DNA from: Desulfobacter postgatei 2ac9
GTDB taxonomy: Bacteria > Desulfobacterota > Desulfobacteria > Desulfobacterales > Desulfobacteraceae
DNA: 64,000 nt
Reading direction: 5' to 3'
Assembly (NCBI RefSeq): GCF_000233695.2
Contig: NZ_CM001488.1
Coordinates: 1,742,203 to 1,806,202 of the forward strand
Positions 1 through 10,787 of this stretch are shown here, piece after piece; position 1 is the stretch's first letter, and each line of letters begins with the position of its first letter. The notes under the pieces are model-generated. The model was not told the DNA's origin, ran no database searches, and worked only from the letters and a program-made list of their open reading frames with translations. Made by a program: the position numbers and the translations under genes.

Positions 1-586
1 GGGCTGCTGCAATCAAAAAAGGCATGGGCAGGTTGAAGACGGATAAAAAGTAAACTGCAGCCATCAATGCTCCTGCCGTGATTCCGGCGATGGTCCATTT
101 TTGTTCAAACCGGCCGGATATGTAAATGGTGATAAGCAGCAGGGAATAGAAAACCGCCAGAAGCGCTTTTTCCTTTAAGTCATTTCCCACCTGGGGGCCG
201 ACTATCTCCACACGCCGGATATCAGGTTCAAGGGAGGTTGCACCCTTCAATCCTTTTGACACGGTGTCAGACAACTGATTGCCCAGGGCGTCGGCATCAC
301 TGGAGGTGCGGATCAGGTATTCATGTTCCTCCTGTTCGCCAAATCCCTGGACAGATACATCTTTAAGGCCAATTCCGCCCAATCCTTTGCGGATGTCGGA
401 AACATCAACTTTCTGGGGAAATTTTACCTGTACCAGGGTCCCGCCGGCAAAATCTATTCCGTAATTGAGGCCATTATGAATAATCAGGGAGACGATACTT
501 GCCAGAATCAGGATCAGGGAAAAAATAAAAACGATTTTCCGCATTCCCATAAAATCGATATGGGTACCCGGCTTGATAAACTGCAT
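1..586 (-). CDS. secF: Protein translocase subunit SecF (partial, C-terminus outside window)
   Basis: SecF works with SecD in the inner membrane, using the proton gradient to support SecYEG-dependent export. The reading frame opens at an ATG at 586 with AAGGAA upstream as ribosome binding site and runs off the left edge, so about 195 N-terminal residues are present. Visible are the first membrane helix after MGMRKIVF, the SecD/F signature NYGIDFAGGTLVQVKF, and the beginning of the following membrane segments after the periplasmic domain. It starts 13 bases after the secD stop, in the usual yajC-secD-secF order, so co-transcription is likely. Identification is by family signature and context; the C-terminal half cannot be judged. 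Confidence 0.95.
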   Translation of the reverse strand, partial: MQFIKPGTHIDFMGMRKIVFIFSLILILASIVSLIIHNGLNYGIDFAGGTLVQVKFPQKVDVSDIRKGLGGIGLKDVSVQGFGEQEEHEYLIRTSSDADALGNQLSDTVSKGLKGATSLEPDIRRVEIVGPQVGNDLKEKALLAVFYSLLLITIYISGRFEQKWTIAGITAGALMAAVYFLSVFNLPMPFLIAAA

Positions 587-599
587 GATGATAGGTTCC

Positions 600-2180
600 T
601 TATATGCTCAATGTGTCAGATTGTTTGTTTGCAAGAATCAGATCGTGGATGCTCTTGGACAGGATCAGAGCAGTAAACAGACTGGCCACGATACCAAGAG
701 CCAGGGTTATGGCAAAACCCTTGATCTGACCTGTGCCGAACTGGAACAGAACAGCAGCTGCGATCAACGTGGTGACATTGGCGTCCATGATGGTCAGCGT
801 GGCGCGGTCATATCCGCTATTCACAGCAGCCTTGGGAGACCGGCCGGCCAGAAGTTCCTCCCGGATACGCTCAAAGATAATAACATTGGCATCGACTGCC
901 ATACCAATGGTCAGGATGATACCGGCAATACCCGGCAAGGTCAGAGTGGCACCGAAAATTGCCAGTCCGCCACCGATCAGAAGGATATTCACAACCAGGG
1001 CAATGTCGGCGACCAGGCCTGCCCCTTTGTAATAAATGGGCATGAAAAGAACAACCAGGGCACCGCCAATCAGCATGGAGGTCAGACCCATGCGCACGGA
1101 GTCTCTACCCAGGGTGGGGCCAACTGTTCGTTCCTCAATGATTTTAACCGGCGCAGGCAAAGACCCGGCCCGCAGCGCAATGGCAAGGTCAGTGGCTTCT
1201 TCAATGGTAAAATGCCCTGTGATCACAGCTTTTCCGCCGGAAATACGGTCCTGGATATTGGGTGCGGAGTATACATTTTTATCCAGGACAATGGCCAACC
1301 GCTTGTTAATATTGGCACCGGTGATCCCTTCAAAAATTCTGGCACCTTTACGACTGAATTCAATACCCACCTGGGGCTGCTGGAACTGGTCAAACTCCAC
1401 CCGGGCATTGGTTAAATGGCTGCCGTCAAGCTCCACATGTTTTTTGATCAGGAATGGCGTTCTGGACTGGTGGCCTGTATCGGCGTTTTTTTTCACCTGG
1501 TAAAGAATTTCATCCCCAACAGGTGGCTTGCCGGCTAACGCGGCATTGATATCTCCCTGTTCATCCACAAGCTGGAATGTGAGCTGGGCAGTTTTTCCAA
1601 TCAGACCTTTGGCGCGTTGCGGATCACTGATGCCCGGCAGCTGCAGGAGAATTCTGTTGCCGCTCTGAATTCTGATATCCGGTTCGCTGACGCCAAATTC
1701 GTCAATACGGTTTCGAATGGTTTCCAGTGCCTGCTCCGTAGCCATTTTTTTGATGGAATCCGCCTCCTTGTCAGGTAGACGAAGGGTAAAGATAATCCCG
1801 CCGTCAATATTTTTAACCGAAGGAATCTCAAGGCCTGCATATTCATCAGACAACAGGTTTTCCACAGCGGATCTGTTTTCCGCCCCTGATATTTGGGCGA
1901 TTATTTTATGATCAGGTCCCTTGTCAATGCCCATATGCTGTATTTTTTCGTTTTTCAGGTCCAGTTTGAGCTGGCTGATGGTGCGGTCAAGCTCGGCCTT
2001 AACCGCTTCTTCACTTTGTACCTCAAGGACCAGGTGCATACCGCCCTGCAAGTCAAGGCCAAGGTTGATTTTTTTATGGGGCCAGGTATTGGTGAATGTG
2101 GGAAGCAGGCATACAATTGCGGCAACAATGACCCCCAGAATCAATACGCGCTTTATGGTAAAGAAATTCAATCTCATCAC
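600..2180 (-). CDS. secD: Protein translocase subunit SecD
   Basis: SecD is an inner-membrane component that assists late steps of Sec export with SecF and YajC. The 526-residue protein has an N-terminal membrane helix (about residues 8-28) followed by the signature INLGLDLQGGMHLVLEV. A large periplasmic region follows with RIDEFGVSEPDI and ILLQLPGI (P1 head). Five more helices fill the C-terminal 170 residues, including GMAVDANVIIFERIREE, the conserved acidic and basic helix. The length is normal for delta-proteobacterial SecD. The start is MMRLNFF; either Met could initiate. It lies 15 bases after yajC and 13 before secF, so the three form one transcription unit. Confidence 0.97.
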   Translation of the reverse strand: MMRLNFFTIKRVLILGVIVAAIVCLLPTFTNTWPHKKINLGLDLQGGMHLVLEVQSEEAVKAELDRTISQLKLDLKNEKIQHMGIDKGPDHKIIAQISGAENRSAVENLLSDEYAGLEIPSVKNIDGGIIFTLRLPDKEADSIKKMATEQALETIRNRIDEFGVSEPDIRIQSGNRILLQLPGISDPQRAKGLIGKTAQLTFQLVDEQGDINAALAGKPPVGDEILYQVKKNADTGHQSRTPFLIKKHVELDGSHLTNARVEFDQFQQPQVGIEFSRKGARIFEGITGANINKRLAIVLDKNVYSAPNIQDRISGGKAVITGHFTIEEATDLAIALRAGSLPAPVKIIEERTVGPTLGRDSVRMGLTSMLIGGALVVLFMPIYYKGAGLVADIALVVNILLIGGGLAIFGATLTLPGIAGIILTIGMAVDANVIIFERIREELLAGRSPKAAVNSGYDRATLTIMDANVTTLIAAAVLFQFGTGQIKGFAITLALGIVASLFTALILSKSIHDLILANKQSDTLSI

Positions 2181-2195
2181 TCCTGAAGGATTTGG

Positions 2196-2543
2196 TTAAT
2201 TATTTTCTTTGGGTTTTGTCGCGGCTTCATTATCTGAGATCAGTGCGGCAATGTTTGCCCTGGCAACTTTTATTTTAACTTTTTCGGCAATCTCAAGACC
2301 GAGGGTGGTGTCGTCCATAGAGACAATTGTGCCGAAAATTCCGCCGGACGTTACAACCCGGTTGCCTTTTTTAAGATTGTCGATCATTGCCTTATGTTCT
2401 TTGGCTTTTTTTTGCTGGGGTCTGATGAGCAGGAAGTAAAAAATGGCGAACAGAATAATAATGGGTAAAAAACCGGCCAGTCCTCCGGCCTGTCCGGCCT
2501 GTCCACCGGCGGTGCCCATGGCGTATGCAGTGCTAATCAACAT
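2196..2543 (-). CDS. yajC: Preprotein translocase accessory subunit YajC
   Basis: YajC is a small single-span membrane protein that associates with SecDF. The 115-residue product has a Gly/Ala-rich N-terminus, one hydrophobic helix (LPIIILFAIFYFLLIRPQQ), then the family motif RPQQKKAKEHKAMIDNLKKG and a small beta-rich cytoplasmic domain (VVTSGGIFGTIVSMDD). An AGGAGG-like site lies just upstream of the ATG at 2543. It is the first gene of the yajC-secD-secF group; the next gene upstream, the LysM-like protein, ends 50 bases away, so it may belong to the same transcript. Confidence 0.96.
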   Translation of the reverse strand: MLISTAYAMGTAGGQAGQAGGLAGFLPIIILFAIFYFLLIRPQQKKAKEHKAMIDNLKKGNRVVTSGGIFGTIVSMDDTTLGLEIAEKVKIKVARANIAALISDNEAATKPKENN

Positions 2544-2593
2544 GTTCCTCCTTCTTCAATTAGGGTAAATTAAATTTTTAGTGTCTATGTAAT

Positions 2594-3409
2594 CTAATGC
2601 ACCGGTATCCAGATATTGCTTCCATCAAACCGGAGTCTGTCAACATTGTTGAAATCAATTTGTTCAAGCAGGGCAAATATCTCATCCATATTGTAGATAA
2701 CCACCTTGCTTAAGGGCTCTATAATATTTATATCCGCGGTTACCTTTTTTTCCTTTAGATTATAAATAATCACCATGGCTTCCGAGAATTTTAAAATTCT
2801 GCCGACACCCGAACTCATGCCTGAACTTTTGGGTTCATCAGCGGTTTCTCCCAGTCGAATACCTTTACGGGCATAGTAGTCTTTAAGCATCCTGAAGTGG
2901 ATGTTCCAAATATTGTCGCCCGACTGGACCACGTAAACCCCGTAGGTAGTCAAGCCCCGGGGTTTTTGGGCACCGGATTCGTCAAGTTCCTTTTCAAACA
3001 CCCTGCCTTTTCCGGCAAATGCCTGTTCTATCACGTTTTCCATGGAAACCGTATTTCCTCCCACGGTAAAGGATTCATTTGACTTGACAATCAGATCCAC
3101 ACTGTCATTGACACCCAGATCCTTTTTGCGGTATTCCATCAGGTCCTTTGTAATACTTTTTTTTGCAAGTTCATTATAATCAATGACCGCGGGCTTGCTT
3201 ATCTGTTTGACCACTGCGCCCGGCAAGAAATCTGTTTTTGGGGGCCCGGACTTATCCTGGGTGACTTCGGAATCTTCTCCTTGTGTCCGCTCATTATTGC
3301 CGGACTGCCTGTCCATAACAATCCAGACCACTATAAGGACCGATGCAATAACCACGGCAAGGGCGATGATCGGCATCATTGGGCGTTGTTTTTGTTTGTA
3401 ACTACCCAC
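2594..3409 (-). CDS. Membrane-anchored protein with a LysM-like C-terminal region, function unknown
   Basis: The 271-residue protein begins with a basic stretch and one hydrophobic helix (about residues 11-32, MPIIALAVVIASVLIVVWIV), so it is predicted to be an inner-membrane protein with most of its mass in the periplasm. A polar Gly/Glu/Ser-rich linker follows. Near residues 150-165 the text YGVYVVQSGDNIWNIHF resembles the start of a LysM peptidoglycan-binding module (VxxGDxxWxI), and the end, DGSNIWIPVH, resembles a LysM end, but about 90 residues lie between them. It sits between rng and yajC on the same strand. A cell-envelope role is inferred from the anchor and LysM likeness; no enzymatic motif is visible. 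Confidence 0.6.
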   Translation of the reverse strand: MGSYKQKQRPMMPIIALAVVIASVLIVVWIVMDRQSGNNERTQGEDSEVTQDKSGPPKTDFLPGAVVKQISKPAVIDYNELAKKSITKDLMEYRKKDLGVNDSVDLIVKSNESFTVGGNTVSMENVIEQAFAGKGRVFEKELDESGAQKPRGLTTYGVYVVQSGDNIWNIHFRMLKDYYARKGIRLGETADEPKSSGMSSGVGRILKFSEAMVIIYNLKEKKVTADINIIEPLSKVVIYNMDEIFALLEQIDFNNVDRLRFDGSNIWIPVH

Positions 3410-3491
3410 AACCCCTCCTTTCTAAAGTCACCTAAGGTTGTTTCAGATACAATAAAAAGTCAGACATTGTCAAGTTGACCTGACTTACAAA

Positions 3492-4949
3492 TCAAGTAAT
3501 GCTGCTTTGGCCTGATACCATGGTCCGGTCTATGTCGATATTTATGACGACCTGACGTTTTGTTTCAAGCTCAAGAAGTTCTTCCCTTTTGGTATTGAGC
3601 ATGTAGTAGGCCACATCTTCGGGAACCCGGCAGATAAATTTTTGATCCGGTTCCGCTTTCAGAGTTTTTAGCGCTAATTGTCGCAGCAGCGCCAGTGCCT
3701 GGATTTCAACAGAAGGCGTCATACCCCGGCCGTTGCAATGTTTGCAGGTGTCATAGGCCCCGTAGGTGATGGAGTGACGGATCCTTTGCCTGGACATTTC
3801 AAGGAGTCCGAACGCGGTGATTCCCCCTACCTTGGTTTTGGCCTTATCGGTTTTTAAATATTTTTTCATGGTTTTGGTGATATCTGCCTTGTGGCGGCGT
3901 TCTTTCATGTCAATGAAATCCACCACAATGAGCCCGCCCATATCCCGCAGCCTCAACTGCCGCGCCACTTCTTCGGCCGCTTCAAGATTGGTGTGAAAGG
4001 CTGTCTCTTCAATGCTGTTCTTTTTTGTAGATTTGCCGGAGTTAACGTCAATGGAAACCAGTGCTTCGGTCTGTTCGATCACCAGAAAACCACCGGATTT
4101 AAGGGGCACCTCTCTTTTATAAATGGAAGATATCTGCTCCTCAAGCTGGTATTTTGTAAAAATAGGTTTTTCACTTTTAAACAGCCGGACAATATTTTTC
4201 TGTTTGGGTGCAATCATCTCAATGAAGTTCAGAACTTCTTTGTAGGTGTCGGGATTGTCAATAAGGATCTCTGTGATATCTGTTGTAAAGTAGTCCCTTA
4301 AAGAACGTACGGCCAGACTTTGTTCCTTATAAAGAAGACAGGGTGCCTGATTTTCCATGGCCAGTTTGTCGATGTTTTTCCATACGCGCATCAAATATCG
4401 AAGGTCTGATGTCAGAAGGGTTTTGGTGGCGCCCTTGCCTGCGGTTCTTACAATCATTCCGAATCCTTCAGGAATTGTCAGATCCTTGAGAATACCAACC
4501 AGCCGCTTTCGTTCATCTTCCTCAACAATTTTACGGGAAACCCCCCTGGTGTTGTTGCCCGGCATAAGTACGCCAAAGCGCCCGGGAAGCGAAATATAGG
4601 TGGTGAGCATGGCCCCTTTGAGATTAATTGGGTCTTTGGCGACCTGGACAATCATTTCCTGGCCTTTTTTAATTAAGTTGAACAGGGATCTGTCATTTTT
4701 TTCGATTTCCTGGAAATAGTCCGGGTGTATTTCATTTTTCTGCAAAAATCCATTTTTCCCTGCGCCGTAATCCACGAACACGGCCTGCAGACTAGGTTCC
4801 ACCCGGGTGACGATACCTTTATATATATTACCTTTGGTTGCCGCTTTGGCGGTTGTTTCAATGTGAAATTGATCCAGTTTGTTGTCAAAAACCATGGCTA
4901 TACGGTTTTCTTCCGGATCCACTGCATTAATTAGAATTTTTCTGGTCAT
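3492..4949 (-). CDS. rng: Ribonuclease G/E family endoribonuclease
   Basis: This is a single-strand-specific endoribonuclease of the RNase E/G family, acting on rRNA precursors and mRNA in the cytoplasm. The 485-residue protein has an S1-like domain (about residues 36-118, NIYKGIVTRVEPSLQAVFVDYG) and the catalytic DNase-I-like region with the magnesium-binding aspartates D301 (SIDVNSGKS) and D344 (IVVDFIDM). A zinc-link CKHC follows at about 402-405. The length fits RNase G: there is no long RNase E degradosome tail. The start MTRKILINAVDPEENRIAMV is typical. It lies 119 bases after mltF and 82 before the LysM-like gene. Confidence 0.95.
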   Translation of the reverse strand: MTRKILINAVDPEENRIAMVFDNKLDQFHIETTAKAATKGNIYKGIVTRVEPSLQAVFVDYGAGKNGFLQKNEIHPDYFQEIEKNDRSLFNLIKKGQEMIVQVAKDPINLKGAMLTTYISLPGRFGVLMPGNNTRGVSRKIVEEDERKRLVGILKDLTIPEGFGMIVRTAGKGATKTLLTSDLRYLMRVWKNIDKLAMENQAPCLLYKEQSLAVRSLRDYFTTDITEILIDNPDTYKEVLNFIEMIAPKQKNIVRLFKSEKPIFTKYQLEEQISSIYKREVPLKSGGFLVIEQTEALVSIDVNSGKSTKKNSIEETAFHTNLEAAEEVARQLRLRDMGGLIVVDFIDMKERRHKADITKTMKKYLKTDKAKTKVGGITAFGLLEMSRQRIRHSITYGAYDTCKHCNGRGMTPSVEIQALALLRQLALKTLKAEPDQKFICRVPEDVAYYMLNTKREELLELETKRQVVINIDIDRTMVSGQSSIT

Positions 4950-5068
4950 TCATGATCTCATTTATCATTATAATCGTTTAAATTTGATATGTATCTGCAA
5001 TGTATTTAAATGAAATATTTTAAGCGCACTGCAGATGGATATGTCTTAAAGCGGGCCATATCTTTTTA

Positions 5069-6460
5069 TTATAGGGTTATGGCCGCTTTTTTTTGTTTGA
5101 GAATATCAAAATATGTCTGGATACGCTCCACATAAAGAACCGGTTCCCAGCCCCGGGCATATCCGTATTTTGTTTGGTTATAGTATTTTGCTTTGCACAA
5201 TAGAGGAAGCGCTGCCTCCAGTGCTTTCCAGGTATTGGGGTCGTCCCCTTTTTGCTTTGCCAGGCCCATGGCGTCTTTGACGTGGCCATATCCGATATTA
5301 TAACTTGCCAGAGCAAACAAAAGCCGCTGGGATTCATCTTTAATATAGTTAAATCGTTTGTACATCAATGCCAGGTATTTGATCCCTGCGCGGATGCTTT
5401 GTTGAGGGTCATGGCGATTTTTGATGCCCATTTCCTTTGCGGTGTTTTCAGTGACCTGCATCAGTCCGCGAACATTGGTAAAACTCTTTGCATCCGGGTC
5501 AAATTGGGATTCCTGGTAGACAACGGCTGCTATCAGGTGCCAGTCAAAGCCGTGTTTGGCGGATTCTTCCTTGATTACGTCTTTATATTCAGGCAGCCGT
5601 TTTTTTATACGCTCATGAAATTTTTTCAGTTCATAGGCGTCAAAATTGTCCATATTACCATAATATTTGGTTGTGATGCGTTTCAGGATACCCGTGTTGT
5701 TGGCATAAAGAAAGAATTTGTTGATCTGTTTAAGCATCTCACTGTCATTTTTCCGGACCGCCCAGGCCAGAGATTCACGTTCCTGGATGGGAATGCCGAT
5801 GTGTATATCCGGAAAAAAACGTCGGCAGAGCAGGGCGATATTGGAATCGGCAATGGTGAATTTAATCTCCCTGTTATGGACCATGCCGATGAGCTCTTCG
5901 GTGGGAATGTTATTATGGAGTACGTATTTTAGATTGACGCCCGAAGCTTTTATTTCTGCCACTCTGTCATGATAGGCTGTTCCCCGCCGGACATGAAAAA
6001 TTTTAGATTCCATATCTTTAATGTCCTTGGGGCCAAAGATGAGATTGTGGTGAATCATATGCTGCTGTATGGTCATGTAAGGGATGGAAAAATCGGCTTC
6101 TTCCAGGCGGGGGGCAGTAATGGGAAGTCCTGCGGCAATAAAATCGCCTTTGCCCTGTTTAAGATACGCGAACATGTTGTTCCAGCCGGGTGTTATGACA
6201 TCAAGCTCAACATTCATGAATTTGGCAAACTCCAGGGCCAGGTCATATTCAAATCCCGCGGGTTTGTTATTGTACAGATAATAGGTGTTTATGGCCTTGC
6301 TGGTAATCAGACGCAACTTGCCGTTTTTGCGTATTTTTTCAACGGTAGTCAGGGTGCTGCCGACTTCCTGGTGGTGTATGAGCACACAAAATCGTACAAG
6401 CCCTAAAGTTACAATAAGGAGGGACAGAAATATAAAATATTTAGTTAAAAATGCTTTCAT
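5069..6460 (-). CDS. mltF: Membrane-bound lytic murein transglycosylase F
   Basis: MltF cleaves peptidoglycan glycan strands to form 1,6-anhydromuramic ends. The 463-residue protein has an N-terminal hydrophobic segment (residues 8-27), a solute-binding-protein-like domain of the bac_3 type (about 45-270) and a C-terminal SLT domain. The catalytic Glu is E317 in AAVVYQESQFDP, followed by GLMQVTENTA and YNIGYGHV. The two-domain layout and length match MltF. There is no clear lipobox Cys, so anchoring is probably by the N-terminal helix. Its ATG overlaps the parC stop codon by one base (TAATG), which suggests translational coupling to the topoisomerase genes. Confidence 0.93.
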   Translation of the reverse strand: MKAFLTKYFIFLSLLIVTLGLVRFCVLIHHQEVGSTLTTVEKIRKNGKLRLITSKAINTYYLYNNKPAGFEYDLALEFAKFMNVELDVITPGWNNMFAYLKQGKGDFIAAGLPITAPRLEEADFSIPYMTIQQHMIHHNLIFGPKDIKDMESKIFHVRRGTAYHDRVAEIKASGVNLKYVLHNNIPTEELIGMVHNREIKFTIADSNIALLCRRFFPDIHIGIPIQERESLAWAVRKNDSEMLKQINKFFLYANNTGILKRITTKYYGNMDNFDAYELKKFHERIKKRLPEYKDVIKEESAKHGFDWHLIAAVVYQESQFDPDAKSFTNVRGLMQVTENTAKEMGIKNRHDPQQSIRAGIKYLALMYKRFNYIKDESQRLLFALASYNIGYGHVKDAMGLAKQKGDDPNTWKALEAALPLLCKAKYYNQTKYGYARGWEPVLYVERIQTYFDILKQKKAAITL

Positions 6461-8742
6461 TAATCAGTATCATCTGTCGCCGGCCGCGTGGGGATAATTT
6501 CAAGGTCATCAACATTTCTATATCCACGGGGAAGCAGCTTTCCCCGTCGCCCCCTTGTGCTTGTGTAATCCTGCTGGTTGCCTGGTGTCAGCCGCAAGAG
6601 ATGTTTACCCGAATATATAACAAGGTTTGAACTTAAGGGCAATATTTTTAGAAACTTAAGCTTTTCAGGGTGATTTTTGCTTTTGCCGGAAACCGGAATA
6701 TGAATTATTTTATTTCCCTTGCCTTTTTTCAGGTGCGGCAGCTGGTTGACCGGGAATATCAGCATTCTGCCGCCGGTGGTGATTGCGGCAACGCTGTCGG
6801 AATTCACATCCGGGATGGGGAGTGGGGCTATGGGCAGATCATTTTCGGATAAAGTGATCACTGCCTTTCCGTTTTTGAAATTGGTAAAAAAATCACTGAA
6901 TTTGATGATATAGCCATAACCATTGTCAGCACCGTTGATAAACAGGTCTTCATCTTCGCCGGTAATCATATAGCAGATGCTGGTATCCTGGGCAAGGGTG
7001 AGATGGCCTGTGACGGGTTCCCCGTTTCCCCTGGCCGAGGGAAGGGCATGGGAGAACAGGGTATATGCCCGGCCCGAAGTGTCGATGAGCACAATGGGTT
7101 TGTCGGATCGGGTGCGCAGATGGCACAGCAGATGATCTCCGGTCCTGAATTTTACATTGGCAGGATCTATATCGTGGCCCTTTGCTGTTCGTATCCATCC
7201 ATTGGCGGAGAGGATGATAGTTACAGGCTCCACTTCGATAACATCCGTAACCGAGAATGCTTCGGCGTCCTTTCGTTCTTTGATGGGAGAGCTGCGCTTG
7301 TCCCCATAGTTTTTGGCATCTTCTTCAATTTCTTTGATCATAAACGCCTTAAATGCATCAGGCGAGTTCAAAAGATTGTCCAGGTGCGCCTTTTCCCTGG
7401 AGAGTTCGGCCATCTCGTCGGTGATTTTGATCTCTTCCATTCGGGCAAGCTGGCGTAGCCGGATTTCCAAAATGGCCTTGATCTGGATTTCGGACAGCTT
7501 AAAGGCGTTCGTCAGTTCCTTGGCCGGATTATCTGCCCTGCGTATGATTTCGATCACCTGGTCAAGGTTGAGGTAAACGGTTTTAAATCCGTCCAGGATA
7601 TGTAGTCGGCTGACAATTTTTTCCAGACGAAATCGAAATTTTTTTTCAATGGTTGCTTTTCTGAACTCAAGCCATTCGTCCAGGATTGTTTTTAAATTTT
7701 TTACCCCTGGCCGGCCGTCAAGGCCGATCATGTTCATGTTGACCGGAAAGGATTTCTCAAGATCCGTGGTGGCAAAAAGATGGTCTGCCAGGACGTTAAG
7801 ATCCACACGGTTTGATCGTGGCATCACCACTAACCGTGTGGGGTTCTCGTGGTCGGATTCATCCCGCAGATCCGACACCATGGGCAGTTTTTTTGCACTG
7901 ATCTGGGCTGCGATCTGCTCGTAAATTTTTTCAGTGGAGGCATGATAGGGAAGGGCGGTGAACACCAGCTCCCCATCCTCTATGATATAACGGGCCCGCA
8001 TTTTTACACGCCCCATGCCTTTCTCATAGATATCGCCAATTTCTTTTGCAGGGGTTATGATTTCCGCCTGTGTGGGAAAATCAGGGCCTTTGATGAATTT
8101 ACATAACTCTTGGGTGTCGGCATTTTCGTTTTCAATGAGACAAATCAAAGCCTTTGCCACTTCCCTTAAATTATGCGGCGGAATGGAGGTGGCCATGCCC
8201 ACGGCGATCCCGGTTGTGCCGTTGAGCAGGATATTGGGCAGACGGGCCGGCATCAGGGAGGGTTCTTCCAGGGTCCCGTCAAAATTGGGAACCCAGCCCA
8301 CCGTGCCCTGTTCCAGTTCATCCAAAAGAATTTTTGCATATCGGGACAGCCTTGATTCAGTATACCTCATGGCTGCAAAGGATTTGGGGTCATTGGGATC
8401 ACCCCAGTTGCCCTGTCCGTCCACCAGGGGGTATCTTAAAGAAAACGGCTGGGCCATCAGGACCATGGCCTCGTAGCAGGCGGTATCCCCGTGGGGGTGA
8501 AATTTACCCAGGACATCGCCCACGGTTCTGGCTGATTTTTTGAATTTGGCCGTGGAGGAAAGTCCTAACTGGCTCATGGAGTATATGATTCGGCGCTGGA
8601 CAGGTTTGAGCCCGTCACCGATATGGGGAAGGGCTCGGTCCAGAATGACATACATGGAATAGTTCAGATATGCGTTTTGGGTAAACTCCTGGAAGGGCAT
8701 TCGTTCAAATTCTTCAACACTGGAAATCGGGGTCTGGGGCAT
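6460..8742 (-). CDS. parC: DNA topoisomerase IV subunit A
   Basis: ParC is the DNA-cleaving subunit of topoisomerase IV, which decatenates daughter chromosomes. The 760-residue protein has the DNA gyrase/topo IV A core with the active-site tyrosine Y127 ([11 protein letters not shown]) and the quinolone-resistance region [15 protein letters not shown]. At the usual first QRDR position it carries Thr87 rather than Ser, with Glu91. The C-terminal beta-pinwheel is degenerate, as expected for ParC, and there is no clear GyrA box (QRRGGKG). That supports ParC rather than GyrA. It starts 5 bases after parE. Confidence 0.93.
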   Translation of the reverse strand: MPQTPISSVEEFERMPFQEFTQNAYLNYSMYVILDRALPHIGDGLKPVQRRIIYSMSQLGLSSTAKFKKSARTVGDVLGKFHPHGDTACYEAMVLMAQPFSLRYPLVDGQGNWGDPNDPKSFAAMRYTESRLSRYAKILLDELEQGTVGWVPNFDGTLEEPSLMPARLPNILLNGTTGIAVGMATSIPPHNLREVAKALICLIENENADTQELCKFIKGPDFPTQAEIITPAKEIGDIYEKGMGRVKMRARYIIEDGELVFTALPYHASTEKIYEQIAAQISAKKLPMVSDLRDESDHENPTRLVVMPRSNRVDLNVLADHLFATTDLEKSFPVNMNMIGLDGRPGVKNLKTILDEWLEFRKATIEKKFRFRLEKIVSRLHILDGFKTVYLNLDQVIEIIRRADNPAKELTNAFKLSEIQIKAILEIRLRQLARMEEIKITDEMAELSREKAHLDNLLNSPDAFKAFMIKEIEEDAKNYGDKRSSPIKERKDAEAFSVTDVIEVEPVTIILSANGWIRTAKGHDIDPANVKFRTGDHLLCHLRTRSDKPIVLIDTSGRAYTLFSHALPSARGNGEPVTGHLTLAQDTSICYMITGEDEDLFINGADNGYGYIIKFSDFFTNFKNGKAVITLSENDLPIAPLPIPDVNSDSVAAITTGGRMLIFPVNQLPHLKKGKGNKIIHIPVSGKSKNHPEKLKFLKILPLSSNLVIYSGKHLLRLTPGNQQDYTSTRGRRGKLLPRGYRNVDDLEIIPTRPATDDTD

Positions 8743-8747
8743 TCGTA

Positions 8748-10787
8748 TTAAATCTCTTTGATTATTCCATGGGTTTCAATCCAGTGTTTCCGGTCCCTGG
8801 CCCTTTTTTTGCTCAAAAGCATATCCATGACCTGGAACACATCCTCTTTTTCTGATGTCCGGAAATCATCTGTTTTCGGGGAATCAGGGGACCTTTGGCT
8901 TTCAGGTGAGGCTGATGGCGATTCATCGTTTTCCCGGGCCGAGTCACTTTTTTGTTCTCCGGCACCGGGTTCATTGGTGATTGTCAGCTGGACTAGACGC
9001 CGGGAGTCCGGGGCAATGGTGGTCTCTCGAAGCTGAGACGGGTTCATTTCCCCTAACCCCTTGAAACGCTGGATATTTATTTTTGATGGTTTTTTTCTGC
9101 GGCTCAGGCGTTTGATGATGGCGCTTCTTTCTGAATCATCAAGGGCGTAAAATACCTCTTTTCCCATGTCGATCCGGTAAAGGGGCGGCATGGCCACAAA
9201 CACATGGCCTTGTCGGACCACTTCCGGAAAGTGCTTTAGAAAAAGTGCGCACAACAGGGTTGCAATGTGCAGGCCGTCTGAGTCGGCATCGGCCAGGATA
9301 CATAATTTGTTATAGCGCAGTTTGGAGATATCCTTTGATCCGGGGATTACGCCGAGTACCTGGGAGATATCCTGAATTTCCTTGGATTCAAGGATGGCGG
9401 AAGAAGTTAAATCCCAGGTGTTCAAAATTTTTCCCCGCAGGGGCATGATGGCCTGGAAACGTCTGTCCCTGGCCTGCTTGGCCGAACCGCCGGCAGAGTC
9501 TCCCTCCACAAAGAAAAGCTCCCGCTGTCTTTGGTCATCACTGGAGCAGTCCGACAGTTTGGCCGGCAAGGAGGCCCCGCTGGTCCGGGTTTTCAAGGAG
9601 ACTTTTTTGCGTTTTCTTTCACGGCGTCTGGCGTTTTCAATGGCTGCCAGGGCAAGGGCTTCGCCTAACGCCACGTTTTGGTTCAGCCACAGGCTGAAAG
9701 CGTCCCGGACTTGAAGATTAACCAGGCTTGCACAGTGGCGTGAAGAGAGGCGTTCTTTGGTCTGACTTGAAAATTGGGCTTCCACAAGTTTGATGGACAG
9801 TACATATCCCACATTCTGCCAGATATCCTCGGGGGTAAGAAACACGCCTTTGGGCAGAAGGTTTCGAAATTTGCAGAACTCTTTGACTGACTCCAGCAAG
9901 CCTGATCTGAATCCGTTGACATGGGTGCCCCCAAGTTTTGTGGGAATGAGGTTGACATAGCTTTCCTCAAGGTCAAGAGGGTCTTCCAGCCCCCAGTTCA
10001 CCGCCCATACGGCCTGGAATTCATCATTGTCGGCAGATCCTGTGAACGGTTCCGGGAAAATGGTCTCGGCGCTGCTGATCCTCTCTTGAAGATATTGATC
10101 CAGGCCCTGGTCGTAATACCAGGTGTCGGTTTCACCGGTTTGTTCAAGGGTAAAGGTGGTGGTCAGGCCCTGGCACAGAACGGCCTTGGATTTAAGCGCT
10201 GCCCGGATGGCGTCCCGGTTGAATTGATCCGTATCAAAATAGGCCGGGTTCGGCTTAAATCCCAGCGTGGTTCCGGAGTTGGCGGCTGTGCCGGTCTCTT
10301 CCAGGTCTTTTGTTTTAGTGCCGTTTTGAAATTCAATCGTGTACTGTTTGCTGTTCCGGCAAATCTCAATGTGAAGATGAATGGATAAGGCATTGACCAC
10401 AGAGACGCCGACCCCATGAAGCCCGCCTGAAAACGCATAATCCTTGTTTGAAAATTTGGCGCCTGCATGCAGCTTGGTCATGATCAGTTCAACACCGGAA
10501 ATACCTTCCTCCGGGTGGATGTCCACGGGCATTCCCCGGCCGTTGTCCGATACAATGATCCTGTCGTCCTGGGTCAGGGTGACATCAATGCGTGTGGCAA
10601 AGCCTGCAATGGCCTCATCCACACTGTTGTCAATAACCTCAAAGGCCAGGTGGTCCGGGCTTGACGTGTCCGTGTACATGCCGGGTCTGCGCTTGACCGG
10701 ATCAAGGCCCTTGAGCACCTCTATGGATCGGGCGTCATACCTTTGGTCTGAGGTCTTATCCTGTGTTCTGTTATCAAATAAGTTCAT
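8748..10787 (-). CDS. parE: DNA topoisomerase IV subunit B
   Basis: ParE is the ATPase subunit of topoisomerase IV. I place the start at the ATG at 10787 ([10 protein letters not shown]); the frame stays open upstream to a TTG at 10823, which is less likely. GHKL ATPase motifs are visible ([34 protein letters not shown]), then the TOPRIM signature [20 protein letters not shown] with PLRGKILN, and the magnesium-binding DADSDG. Near the C-terminus an acidic, Ser/Pro-rich stretch of about 40 residues ([20 protein letters not shown] onward) interrupts the usual join between LVQLT and the [16 protein letters not shown] tail. It forms a parE-parC pair, divergent from the adenylate cyclase gene. Confidence 0.94.
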   Translation of the reverse strand: MNLFDNRTQDKTSDQRYDARSIEVLKGLDPVKRRPGMYTDTSSPDHLAFEVIDNSVDEAIAGFATRIDVTLTQDDRIIVSDNGRGMPVDIHPEEGISGVELIMTKLHAGAKFSNKDYAFSGGLHGVGVSVVNALSIHLHIEICRNSKQYTIEFQNGTKTKDLEETGTAANSGTTLGFKPNPAYFDTDQFNRDAIRAALKSKAVLCQGLTTTFTLEQTGETDTWYYDQGLDQYLQERISSAETIFPEPFTGSADNDEFQAVWAVNWGLEDPLDLEESYVNLIPTKLGGTHVNGFRSGLLESVKEFCKFRNLLPKGVFLTPEDIWQNVGYVLSIKLVEAQFSSQTKERLSSRHCASLVNLQVRDAFSLWLNQNVALGEALALAAIENARRRERKRKKVSLKTRTSGASLPAKLSDCSSDDQRQRELFFVEGDSAGGSAKQARDRRFQAIMPLRGKILNTWDLTSSAILESKEIQDISQVLGVIPGSKDISKLRYNKLCILADADSDGLHIATLLCALFLKHFPEVVRQGHVFVAMPPLYRIDMGKEVFYALDDSERSAIIKRLSRRKKPSKINIQRFKGLGEMNPSQLRETTIAPDSRRLVQLTITNEPGAGEQKSDSARENDESPSASPESQRSPDSPKTDDFRTSEKEDVFQVMDMLLSKKRARDRKHWIETHGIIKEI

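Noticed and set aside
573-1415. Glu/Gly/Asp-rich plus-strand frame of 280 codons
   Set aside because: Antisense to secD; composition reflects membrane-helix codons read backwards.
279-2439. Several long plus-strand reading frames opposite secF, secD and yajC
   Set aside because: They are antisense shadows of well-identified minus-strand genes, without ribosome binding sites or family likeness.
5252-5932. Plus-strand frame of 226 codons opposite mltF
   Set aside because: It is antisense to the conserved SLT and binding domains of MltF and has no recognisable motif.
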